This document shows positions 17,589-26,738 of a stretch of DNA of 64,000 nt, piece by piece; position 1 is the stretch's first letter; every line of letters starts with the position of its first letter. The position numbers and the translations under genes were made by a program. Below the pieces are notes generated by a model, which saw only the letters and a list, made by a program, of their open reading frames with translations, made no database searches and had not been told where the DNA came from. The stretch is from the NCBI RefSeq assembly GCF_002646595.1, contig NZ_PDUD01000024.1, forward strand, positions 186,001-250,000, read 5' to 3'. Origin of the DNA: Flavilitoribacter nigricans DSM 23189 = NBRC 102662. Its GTDB lineage: Bacteria > Bacteroidota > Bacteroidia > Chitinophagales > Saprospiraceae.

Positions 17589-20500
17589 TTACTGTTCCAG
17601 TTCTCCCAACAATTCCTCCAGGCTAAAGGCCGCGTTTTCCGCCAGGTCCTCCATGGCCTCTCGCACCGGCTCCAGCGCATCGTTGATCGCCTCTTTGGTA
17701 ATCGGGCCTTCCACCAGTCCCTGCAGAAAACTATCGAGGATCTCGTCCAGCACTTTGGTTTGCGTCAGGGTCCAGGATGCCGTTGCGGCGGAATCGTCCT
17801 CGTTGTACAGTGTCACCAGCAGTCCTTCCAGCGCGTAGGTCAATGCAATAACCTGCCGCCGGCCCTGCCGGTGCACAACTTCGATCACCAGGTTTTTCCG
17901 GAAACTAACTGCTGTCAAACCGTGCTCGATCAACAGGCGAATGGAAGCATAAGCCCATTTTCGCTCTTCCGGAACGGCCTGTAGCCCTTCGAATATGGCT
18001 TCCAGGGTAAGTTGCAATAGCTTGTCTTTGGTCCAGAGTGGGTTTTGCAACATCGTTTCCAGGCACAGGGTCAATATTTCCAGTATCTGGGGGCGGCTCA
18101 ACTGCGGCTTCCACTTACCGCGCTTCGGCTTCTGGGCAATAGCCCGCAGGCACTGTTCCATAGCTACCGTGAGGACATATTGCCGGCTATTCGGTTTTAC
18201 GTCCGTCAGCAGGTCGATATTCTCGGCCGTATGAACCAGCGTAAGCCGCAGCATCTCCGGCAAGAGTTCGGGCATATCCAGTTTAGAGTCGCTCAGCGCT
18301 TTAGCCGTATCCTGAATGATCTTTTGCCAGATGGCATCATTCGTGATCAGTTCCGGACGCGCCTGGAGTAGCTGCAATCCCGCCTCAACGAGTGCTTCCA
18401 CCTGCTGATCCGGCGGCAGGGGCCTTCTGCCCAGTTCGGGCCATTCAAACAGGATCAGGTACAATAACAACAGCGCCTTCTTATCCTGATGGTGCCGGAT
18501 AATGAACTCCAGCGTATATTCCAACAGGTCTTCCAGTGCCTCCGCCCGCGCGGGGCCTTCTTCCGGGAAAACGTAGGCGAAAACAAGTTCCAGCGCTTTT
18601 TCGAGAATGACCGCCTCTTCTTCGTCCGGTCCCCATTTGATCTTCTGCAGGATCTCCTGACTACCGGCGGCCGCCTGCAGGCAGGTCCGCAACAGCCATT
18701 CCAGACTATCCGGATTTAATCGCTGGGATTTCGGTAGTTGACGCAATCCGCGGAACAATGCTTTCAGGGTCTCCGCAAAAATGGTGCCCTCCCGCAATTG
18801 ATCGGTCAGCAGGTCCGGATGAATGACCAGGTAATCCAAAACGTCTTCCACCGTGCTCAGCAACTGGGCCAGATTCAACTGTGGATGCCATTGATCCGAA
18901 CTTTCCGGAGGAGCACTAAGTTCCTCCAGCAGCGATTCCAAAGCTATGGCCAACAGATATTTGACCTCCCCGGCCTCCGTGCGAATGATCAATTGCACAT
19001 TTTCCGCAGTACAGGCCAGTACCAGCCGCACCAGTTCCATCAACAAACCCGGTTGCTGGTAACCGGAGGCTTTCAGGGTTCCCATCACCGCCTCGATCAG
19101 GTGCTGGAATAAGCGATCGTCGGTCACCAGGTCCGGTCGGTAATCCAGTACCCTGATCGCCGCTTCGATCAGTCTTTCGTATAATTCCGGCTGGAAGCCC
19201 TGGCTGTAGTCGACTCCCGGATCTTCGAAAAGGATCAGATCCAGCAGCAACAGTCCTTTCTGATTTGGATAACGGCTCATCTGCATTTCCAGCACATAAT
19301 GCAACAACTCGGTAAGCAACAGCAGGCGCTGGCCACCGGTAGTTCCGGAGCGTTCAAATACAAAGGCAACCGTCAGTTTCAGGGCATGATCCAGGATAAC
19401 GGCCTCTTCGGCATCCGTCCCCCAATGGATCTTCTGCAGCAGACGAGGACTGGCCGCCACCGTACGCAGGGATAAGCGCAGCAGATCGCTCAGGGTAGCG
19501 GCATTTAATCTTTGATCCTTCGGCAATACTTTCAGGGCATCCATACAGGTCCGGGTCACCTCTCCGAACAGGGTGGTCCCTCCTTCGTCGGGCGTTACCC
19601 ATTCCGGATGGTCCAGTAGAACGTCGAACAGGTCCTCAACAATGGTCAGTACCTCGTCCACCGTAAGTTTCGGTCGCCAGTGACCGTCTTCCACATCCCG
19701 CGTCAGCGCAAAAAGCAGCTCCCGCAACGCCCGTACGAGCAGGTATTCGGCCTCATCCGAATCGGTCTTAATGATGAGCAGCAGATTATCTGCCGTAGAT
19801 TCCAATACCAGACGGATCACCTCCAGCAACAATCCCTTGCGACGGAGATCCGTTTCTTTTAGGGCGCCCGCGCAACCCTCGATGATCCGCTGCAAAGCCT
19901 GATCATTCGTAATGAGATCGGGCCGGTAGTCCAGCACCTTGAGGGTTGCCTGGAACAACTGATCGGCCAGTTCCGGCCGGAAACCCTGCCGGAAATCCAC
20001 ATCCGGATCTTCGAAGAGGATAAGATCGATAAACAGCAGACCTTTTTTCCCGGGATGCTGCCGCATCACCACTTCCAGAATGTAGTGCAGCAGATCTACC
20101 AGCAGCTGCAGCCGGTCTCCGCCGATGGCTTCCGAACTTTCGAAAACAAAACTTACCACCAGATTCATCGCGTGCTGCAGAATGGCAGCTTCTTCTTCCT
20201 CCGTACCCCAGGAGACCTTGTCCAGAAGCTGAGGGTGACTTACCACCGTTGTCAGGGATAACTGAACAACATGTTCCAGCGTCTTCGCCTGCAATCGTTC
20301 GGTTTTCGGCAGGGTGCGTAAGGCGCTGAAAGTAGCTTCCAGCACCGCTCCGAAAACGGTATCTCCCGCATCGTCCGGCAGCAGCCATTGCGGGTAATGT
20401 ACGATCTGATCGAAGACATTCTCGGTGATGGTGAGCAGTTGGGCTGCCGTCAAACGGGGTTGCCAGTGTTCGGCCTCTTCCCGGACGGTCAGCGTAGATA

Positions 20501-22505
20501 ACAGCTGACGCAGAGCCAGCACCAGGAGATATTTCGGTTCTTCTTCATCCGCCAGAATGACGAGATGGATATTTTCGGCAGTATACAACAGGCTTAATCT
20601 CGCCAGTTCGGACAGGATACCGGCCTTTTTGAAACTGGTCGCATGCAGGGCACCCGCCACGCCCGACAGGATATTTTGCAAAGACACCTGACCCGTTACC
20701 AGTTCGGGATGAGTTTGCATGACAGTCAGGGCAGCATTGATCAGATCGTCGGCCAGTTTGGGATTGAATCCCGCCGAATAATCCACATTCGGATCCTGGA
20801 AAAGGATCATGTCGATCAGGAGCAGACCGCGTTCGTCGGGATGGTGGGTCAGGATCACTTTAGAGATGTAGCGCAGCAGTTCGCTGAGCAGGTGGATCCG
20901 TTCGGCCGGAGCAACTGTGCCGCTCACGAATACAAAATGGAAGACCAGGTCCAGTCCTTTTTGCAGGATGATCACTTCCTGTTCATCCGATCCCCAGTGT
21001 ACACGGTCCAGAACCCCCTGGTTCGTTACAACCGTACGGATGTTGATGCGAATGATCAGATCCAGGACCTCCTTGTTGAGTCGCTGATCTTTGGGTAGTC
21101 CGGACAGAGCCTGAAAGGTGGCGTCCAGTGTTTCCCGCAACAGGGTCCGATCGGCCACCGTAGCCAGCACCCAGTCGGGGTTCATGACTACCTCATCCAG
21201 TATATTTTCGGCAATCCCGATCAATTGTCCTTTCGGTAAGCGCAATTTCCAGTTGCCTTCGGGTACCGGCCGGGATACGGCCAGCAACAACTGCTGAACG
21301 GCGATTACGAGGAGATGTTTTCCCGGTTCGCCGGGTCCGCCGCGAACGATCAGGTGGAAATTGCCGGCCGTATGCTCCAGGATGATCCGGACCAGTTCCG
21401 GCAACAGATCCGGACGGTTCTTGATGCCCGCTTCGGCCATGGCCGCGCTCACGCCGACCACTACTTCCCGGATACCGTCCTTCCCACTGATCATTTTTGG
21501 GTGTTCGGATACCACATGGAGAGCCGAACGAACAACCCGGTCCAATGTCTCACTGTTGAACCCGTTTTTGAGGTCCAGTTTATCCGGATCACTGAGAATG
21601 GCATCGAGCAAGACCGTTCCGGTAGCCTGGATCAGGCCGGATGCGCCGGCATTAGTACGAAAGAAATCCGCAGGGGCATTGAAGACATAGTGGCCTGCAT
21701 TTTTCACCATACTGCGGAGTACGAGTTGGCCCCATCTCACCGCTTCGGCGCTCTCACCCGGTCCGTGATCCCGGGCCCTCCGGATCAGGTCATCGGCGAT
21801 CTGCTTACTGGTAGCGGCAATGAACGACTGGATCTTTTCGTCACTGCTGATCTCTTTGCTCAGGGTCTGGACCGATTCGGCCGTCGCGATAAACAACTGG
21901 GGTACGATCTGGGCCGACAGCGCTCCGAAGTCCTCGGATTCAGCGATCTCGATATCGTCCAGCGCGGACAAAAAATGTTGCATGACCTGGCCCAGTGAGG
22001 ATTTCGGATTCAGCGCTCCCGGCACCTGATTGAAGTAATCAATACCGATCTCTACCAGGGTGCCGGCAACCAATTTTACCGGAGAGTTTCGCGGTGCTTT
22101 TCCCGTTTCCCACTGGCGCACCTGCAGGAGGGCCAATAAGCTGTCCAGGTTGATCTCGGCATCCTCCGCGGTATCCTCGTGGCGGTCCTTGTCCAGTTGA
22201 AAATGAAGCTGGATGTAATAATCGATGTATTCATCCTGATCGGTGCTACCTAGACCGAACTCCTCGTGTTCATCGAATAAATGCTGAATACGTTCGATCC
22301 GGGATCGGAAATGTTTGCCTTGTTCTTCGAATTTAAAAAAGCGGTGGGCCCGTTCGAAATTAGGTCGGGCATCAAATTTGGGAAGCGGTAAGAGGATCGC
22401 TTTGGCTTTAATACTATTGGCGTAAGCCCGCTGCAACCGGTCCCCCAGTTTAATTGCGGAGTTAATTGCCAGGATTATTGCCTCGGCAGTTAGAGAAATG
22501 GCCAT
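17589..22505 (-). CDS. Giant alpha-solenoid repeat protein, 1638 residues
   Basis: One uninterrupted frame. No lipobox or clear signal peptide; the N terminus (AEAIILAINSAIKLGDRLQRAY) is amphipathic. From about residue 317 to 1570 it is built of homologous helical units. The anchor [HY/ST/C]TA[GED]N[FILV]xL[IV] occurs at residues 384, 647, 909, 1171 and 1431, a spacing of 263, 262, 262 and 260. Each unit also carries W-x-P-[RK]-L near +36, a second-half marker [VH]-W-G-[ST]-D/E-E-E near +120, and ILF-[QE]-DP-[ND]-VD near +185. The two halves of a unit look related (a helix then HP-[DEW]-[LV] then GAL or ALxxLP), so the unit may itself be a duplication. A huge cytoplasmic scaffold is the simplest idea. 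Function unknown. Confidence 0.8.
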   Translation of the reverse strand: MAISLTAEAIILAINSAIKLGDRLQRAYANSIKAKAILLPLPKFDARPNFERAHRFFKFEEQGKHFRSRIERIQHLFDEHEEFGLGSTDQDEYIDYYIQLHFQLDKDRHEDTAEDAEINLDSLLALLQVRQWETGKAPRNSPVKLVAGTLVEIGIDYFNQVPGALNPKSSLGQVMQHFLSALDDIEIAESEDFGALSAQIVPQLFIATAESVQTLSKEISSDEKIQSFIAATSKQIADDLIRRARDHGPGESAEAVRWGQLVLRSMVKNAGHYVFNAPADFFRTNAGASGLIQATGTVLLDAILSDPDKLDLKNGFNSETLDRVVRSALHVVSEHPKMISGKDGIREVVVGVSAAMAEAGIKNRPDLLPELVRIILEHTAGNFHLIVRGGPGEPGKHLLVIAVQQLLLAVSRPVPEGNWKLRLPKGQLIGIAENILDEVVMNPDWVLATVADRTLLRETLDATFQALSGLPKDQRLNKEVLDLIIRINIRTVVTNQGVLDRVHWGSDEQEVIILQKGLDLVFHFVFVSGTVAPAERIHLLSELLRYISKVILTHHPDERGLLLIDMILFQDPNVDYSAGFNPKLADDLINAALTVMQTHPELVTGQVSLQNILSGVAGALHATSFKKAGILSELARLSLLYTAENIHLVILADEEEPKYLLVLALRQLLSTLTVREEAEHWQPRLTAAQLLTITENVFDQIVHYPQWLLPDDAGDTVFGAVLEATFSALRTLPKTERLQAKTLEHVVQLSLTTVVSHPQLLDKVSWGTEEEEAAILQHAMNLVVSFVFESSEAIGGDRLQLLVDLLHYILEVVMRQHPGKKGLLFIDLILFEDPDVDFRQGFRPELADQLFQATLKVLDYRPDLITNDQALQRIIEGCAGALKETDLRRKGLLLEVIRLVLESTADNLLLIIKTDSDEAEYLLVRALRELLFALTRDVEDGHWRPKLTVDEVLTIVEDLFDVLLDHPEWVTPDEGGTTLFGEVTRTCMDALKVLPKDQRLNAATLSDLLRLSLRTVAASPRLLQKIHWGTDAEEAVILDHALKLTVAFVFERSGTTGGQRLLLLTELLHYVLEMQMSRYPNQKGLLLLDLILFEDPGVDYSQGFQPELYERLIEAAIRVLDYRPDLVTDDRLFQHLIEAVMGTLKASGYQQPGLLMELVRLVLACTAENVQLIIRTEAGEVKYLLAIALESLLEELSAPPESSDQWHPQLNLAQLLSTVEDVLDYLVIHPDLLTDQLREGTIFAETLKALFRGLRQLPKSQRLNPDSLEWLLRTCLQAAAGSQEILQKIKWGPDEEEAVILEKALELVFAYVFPEEGPARAEALEDLLEYTLEFIIRHHQDKKALLLLYLILFEWPELGRRPLPPDQQVEALVEAGLQLLQARPELITNDAIWQKIIQDTAKALSDSKLDMPELLPEMLRLTLVHTAENIDLLTDVKPNSRQYVLTVAMEQCLRAIAQKPKRGKWKPQLSRPQILEILTLCLETMLQNPLWTKDKLLQLTLEAIFEGLQAVPEERKWAYASIRLLIEHGLTAVSFRKNLVIEVVHRQGRRQVIALTYALEGLLVTLYNEDDSAATASWTLTQTKVLDEILDSFLQGLVEGPITKEAINDALEPVREAMEDLAENAAFSLEELLGELEQ
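18213..21356 (-). repeat. Four tandem ~786-bp coding repeat units (five anchors)
   Basis: Anchor codons lie at 21356, 20567, 19781, 18995 and 18215 (first base on the minus strand), giving exact codon spacings of 789, 786, 786 and 780 bp. Half-units continue on both sides. The regular size and conserved indel-free frame point to tandem gene-internal duplication. Confidence 0.8.
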
Positions 22506-22579
22506 AGGGATTATGGGTTTAGGTGTATCGTTATAGGTCTAGCGAAGATAAAATATAATTCAGGCAATCCGGTAAAAGC

Positions 22580-22732
22580 TTAGAAAAATTCCAGTCGAAA
22601 ACAGCTCACCTTATTTCCGCTGCCCTCTTCCCAAAAGATCCTGCCTTCCGGACGCTCCATCATTTTTTTAACGATCGCCAGGTCCGTTTCAGTGCCCCGG
22701 TACGGTGGCCGGCTGTGCACACGGCAAAACAT
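22580..22732 (-). pseudogene. Decayed C-terminal end of a sensor histidine kinase
   Basis: The minus-strand frame reads MFCRVHSRPPYRGTETDLAI then VKKMMERPEGRIFWEE and GSGNKVSCFRLEFF. This lines up with the last 50 residues of PAS-type histidine kinases (F-x-R-LHSRxxYxGTGIGLAI-x-KK-I-VERHGGRIWxES-x-GKGSxFxFxL). The ATP-lid glycines are lost (GTETDL in place of GTGIGL) and the rest of the kinase is missing; the upstream 22760-22900 part only faintly resembles an N/G1-box. It is therefore a remnant, not a working gene. Confidence 0.55.
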
Positions 22733-23412
22733 TGCTGTTTCATCACTGCTGCGGCTGGTAGAATATCCGGCGAGTAATTTTAGCTCCAATTGCGGAATAA
22801 CTCCCGGAAAATCTGATAAATGCAGCGTTTTGAAAGAAAGCCACCCTGCCCCTCATGGTCAAAAAAAATTGTCATTTGAAAGCCACACCTTCATTCTGGG
22901 TTAACCCCTTATTAACATTTTTTTTAAATTAGCGACAGCGTTTGACGAAAGTCAGACGTTACTCATCAAGCAAGACCTTTCGGATTAGTAATAGCTCCAT
23001 TTAAAAGGATTAGTGAAAAATTCTCTTCATGTACCGTTTCTGACGGACTCCACTAGGTTCTCATTAGTTCACTACAAGACTGGTATAGCTTTGATTTCTA
23101 CCTGACGGTAGTTGTCGGGCAGTTCGGCATTTAGGCCGCACGGCTCGTTGTCATTGTATTTTAGGGTTTTCAATGACAGTAACAACTATAGTTCAGGACA
23201 ATGTACGTTAAGCCAAAGGTCCGGTGATACCTTTCATGGCGCAGGGTAAAGTACGTGCCAACAAAATGTACCCTGCACTTTCCTTATTCCAAACATTGAA
23301 GTCTTGTAGCTCCAATAAGACTAATTCATTCGAGTCATTGCCCGGCTAGGTGCCGGCCGCAATAAGGAATTCCTATTCCCTCGACTTTTTTTATTATTAA
23401 AACCACTGTTTT
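22733..23412. other. Long leader region of the SusC/SusD operon
   Basis: 680 bp with no convincing gene. Upstream part (to about 22910) may hold more of the kinase remnant. From 22930 it is likely promoter and 5' leader of the susC-like gene. It contains several short inverted segments (for example GTACGTGCCAACAAAATGTAC near 23250) but no canonical riboswitch that I recognise. On the minus strand at 23246-23260 TGGCACG-TACT-TTAC partly resembles a -24/-12 element. Confidence 0.4.
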
Positions 23413-26400
23413 ATGAAGAGAGTGTCGCTACTCGCAATGCTTATGCTAAGCCTTCTTAGCTGGTCCTTTGCACAGGAGCGCTCCATTACGGGAACCGTAA
23501 CCGATGCCGGTAACGGAGAACCCCTGATCGGGGCCAGCGTCCTGGTAAAAGGTACCCTTTCGGGTACTGTTACGGACTTTGACGGAACTTATCAACTCAG
23601 TTTACCGGCCGGAAATTCCGTGCTGGTCTTTACCTACACGGGCTACAGCGCCAGGGAAGTCACCGTCGGCGCGTCCAATGTCGTCGATGTCACCCTGCAA
23701 CAGGGACTGGCACTGGACGAAGTGATCGTTACGGCCCAGGGGATCCAGAAAGAAAAAAGAGCCCTCGGTTATGCGGTCAGTACCGTAGACGGCGGGGAGC
23801 TGGAACAAAAACCGGAATCCGACGTCACCCGCCTGCTGAAAGGCAAGGTTGCCGGGGTGAATATTACCTCCACCAGTGGGGTGAGCGGTAGTGGGACCAA
23901 CGTAGTCATCCGGGGCTATTCTTCCCTGACCGGCTCCAACCAGCCGTTATTCGTGGTAGACGGAGTGCCTTTCAACACCAATACCAATAAGGATAACGGC
24001 ACCAACGACTTCCTGGAAGGCGGTCAGGCTACTTCCAGCCGCTTCCTGGATCTCGACCCCAACAATATTGCCAGTATCAGCGTATTGAAGGGATTGAGCG
24101 CGACGGTTACCTACGGAGAACAGGGCCGCAACGGGGTGATCCTGATCACTACCAAAAACGGCAGTGCTTCCAAAGCTAGCCAGAAAACCTCGGTTACGCT
24201 GAGCCAGTCTTATTTCTCTACCGAAATCGCATCACTGCCCAATTATCAAACTAATTACGGTGGCGGTTTCCACCAGAATTTCGGCTTCTTCTTCAGTAAC
24301 TGGGGACCCAATTTTAATACCCGCGGTGGCCGTGGTATCGATGCCAGCGGCCAGGTACGCCACCCACTGGATGCCCTTACGGATCCATCCCTGAAGGCGC
24401 AATTTCCGGAATATGCCGGTGCCCGTTACGACTACCGCAATTACAACAGTACGGAGGAATTCTTTGAAAAAGGTTACGTGACCAATACTTCCCTCAACAT
24501 CCAGGGAGGAAGTGATAAAGCGACCTTTAGCGGAACTTTCGGTTATACCGACGATAAAGGTTTCCTACCGGGTAACAGTGTTCGGAAATTAAACCTCGGC
24601 ATCGGCGGCAGGGTAGAACTTGCCAATAATCTGATGCTGAACAGTACTTTCAATTACGTAAAAACCGACTACGCCACCCCACCGATCAGCTACGGCGACG
24701 GTAGCGGTATTTTTGCGGGAGGTGGCCTTTCCGTATTTTCGGATGTATTCTACGTACCGAGAGGGGTCGATCTTTCCGGCCTGCCTTTCGAAGCTCCGGC
24801 GGATAACCGACCGGTATATTACCGTAGTGGTAATGACATCCTAAATCCGCGCTGGACGACCAAGTACGCCCGTAATACCAGTGTGGTGGATCGCTTTTAT
24901 GGTCAGTCCAGTCTTTCTTACAAGCCGACGACCTGGCTGAGTCTGAATTACCGACTGGGTATTGATACCTATACCGAGCGGCAGGAGTACATCGTCAACC
25001 GAATTGGCCTGGCCAGCAACGACTACGCCGCCATTAACAACGGGATGTACCGGACTACGGATATAGTCAATACCATTTTTGATCAGAATGCCTTTGCTAC
25101 TGCCAGCTTCGCTAATATACTACCCGAATTGGATATGGACGTTACCGCTGGTCTGAATTACCGGCAGGATGAGTTCGGTCGGAATGGTATCGAAAGTACG
25201 AACCAACTGGTATTCGGATTTATTGAGCATTCCAATTTTACCAACCAGTCTTCGGTAAATAGCCTTTCGGGGCTGGACATTCAGTTCAGTCAGCTGGAAC
25301 GCCTGGTTGCAGGATATGCGTCGATCACATTCGACTATAAAAATTATCTGTACGTCAACCTGGCCGGCCGGAATGACTGGTCTTCTACCGTGGAAAAAGA
25401 GAACAACACCCTCTTTTACCCCAGTGCCAGCCTTTCCTTTATTCCTACCGAATTAATGCCGCAATCGAGCGTGCTGAATTACCTGAAACTGCGTTTGGGA
25501 TACGGTACTTCTGCCGGTTTCCCCGACCCCTACAGTACGCGTAGCACGCTTTCCTCCAATGCCCGTCAGTTTGTAGATCGCACCGGTGCGGTCATCACGA
25601 CCAATAGTAACGCTACCTACTTTGAAGATAACGGAGCTTCCGCTATCCTGGGTAATCCGAACCTGAAACCGGAATTGCATAAAGAACTGGAATTCGGGGT
25701 CGATGCGCAATTATTCAATAACCGTCTGGGGCTGGATCTGACGCTTTATCGCCGGATCACCAACGATCTGATCACGGATGCTCCTCTGGATCCGTCCACC
25801 GGATTTAGCCAGACGACGATCAACATCGGTGAGATCGAGAACCGGGGCATTGAAGTAGGATTAGATCTTACTCCCGTTCAGGTAGGTGATTTCCGCTGGA
25901 ATATCTACACCAATTTCTACGCTTACAAAAGTGTGGTCAATGAACTGGGTCAGGGGCTGGATGAAGTCCAGATCGCCGGTTTCACCAACCAGGGCAACTT
26001 TGCCGTGGAAGGCGAGGTGTACGGCATCATGAAGGGCACGGTTATCGACCGCGATGAGCAGGGTCGGGCCATCATTGATGGTGATGGATACTACAACCAG
26101 GCTGCCAACATTCAGATCATCGGTAATCCTCACCCGGATTTCACCATGGGTATCACCAATACGATCACCTGGAAAGGTTTGAGCTTGTCCGCTCAGCTCG
26201 ATTATCGCCATGGAGGCGACATGTTTTCCGGTACGGCGGAGGCACTATTTGCCCGCGGCCTGACCAAGGACACCGACTTCGACCGCACCCAGGCTTTTGT
26301 GCTGGATGGGGTAACGGCTGACGGTACGCCCAATACGACCATGATCACCGCAACCAATCTTTATTTCGACAACATTGGTTTCGGGCCGGATGAGCTCTCC

Positions 26401-26667
26401 GTTTTTGACGCCACGACGATCCGTCTGCGTGACGTAACGCTGTCCTATTCGCTGCCCAGATCCTTCCTGGCAAATTCTCCGTTCGGTGGAATTTCGCTGA
26501 GCCTTTCCGGGCAAAACCTCTGGTTTAATGCCATCAATATGCCACCAAATTCGAATGTGGATACGGATGCACTAGGTTTTGGTGCAGATGGGAACGGTCT
26601 GGGATTTGAGTTCCTAAACGGACCTAGTGTTCGCCGTTATGGTGCCAGTCTTCGCGTGCAGTTCTAG
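23413..26667 (+). CDS. SusC/RagA family TonB-linked outer-membrane transporter
   Basis: 1084 residues. Signal peptide to about Ala20-Gln21, then a carboxypeptidase-regulatory-like domain (ITGTVTDAGNGEPLIGASVLVKG, about 24-95), a plug domain (about 115-245, with IRGYSSLTGSNQPLFVVDGVPF and ISVLKGLSATVTYGEQGRNGVILITTKNG) and a large barrel with late TonB-receptor strands, ending GASLRVQF. SusC proteins import glycans, peptides or other large nutrients with energy from TonB. The SusD partner follows 71 bp later. No glycoside hydrolase or peptidase is next to it, so the substrate is open. Confidence 0.95.
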   Translation: MKRVSLLAMLMLSLLSWSFAQERSITGTVTDAGNGEPLIGASVLVKGTLSGTVTDFDGTYQLSLPAGNSVLVFTYTGYSAREVTVGASNVVDVTLQQGLALDEVIVTAQGIQKEKRALGYAVSTVDGGELEQKPESDVTRLLKGKVAGVNITSTSGVSGSGTNVVIRGYSSLTGSNQPLFVVDGVPFNTNTNKDNGTNDFLEGGQATSSRFLDLDPNNIASISVLKGLSATVTYGEQGRNGVILITTKNGSASKASQKTSVTLSQSYFSTEIASLPNYQTNYGGGFHQNFGFFFSNWGPNFNTRGGRGIDASGQVRHPLDALTDPSLKAQFPEYAGARYDYRNYNSTEEFFEKGYVTNTSLNIQGGSDKATFSGTFGYTDDKGFLPGNSVRKLNLGIGGRVELANNLMLNSTFNYVKTDYATPPISYGDGSGIFAGGGLSVFSDVFYVPRGVDLSGLPFEAPADNRPVYYRSGNDILNPRWTTKYARNTSVVDRFYGQSSLSYKPTTWLSLNYRLGIDTYTERQEYIVNRIGLASNDYAAINNGMYRTTDIVNTIFDQNAFATASFANILPELDMDVTAGLNYRQDEFGRNGIESTNQLVFGFIEHSNFTNQSSVNSLSGLDIQFSQLERLVAGYASITFDYKNYLYVNLAGRNDWSSTVEKENNTLFYPSASLSFIPTELMPQSSVLNYLKLRLGYGTSAGFPDPYSTRSTLSSNARQFVDRTGAVITTNSNATYFEDNGASAILGNPNLKPELHKELEFGVDAQLFNNRLGLDLTLYRRITNDLITDAPLDPSTGFSQTTINIGEIENRGIEVGLDLTPVQVGDFRWNIYTNFYAYKSVVNELGQGLDEVQIAGFTNQGNFAVEGEVYGIMKGTVIDRDEQGRAIIDGDGYYNQAANIQIIGNPHPDFTMGITNTITWKGLSLSAQLDYRHGGDMFSGTAEALFARGLTKDTDFDRTQAFVLDGVTADGTPNTTMITATNLYFDNIGFGPDELSVFDATTIRLRDVTLSYSLPRSFLANSPFGGISLSLSGQNLWFNAINMPPNSNVDTDALGFGADGNGLGFEFLNGPSVRRYGASLRVQF

Positions 26668-26738
26668 AGACCGATCTGCAGAATCCTAAAAGATTTTGTG
26701 GCTCAATAATCTGATCGACAATACAAAACAAAAGACAA

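Noticed and set aside
17589-22505. Idea that the giant repeat protein is a T9SS or surface adhesin
   Set aside because: It has no signal peptide, no lipobox and no T9SS tail, and is helical rather than beta-rich.
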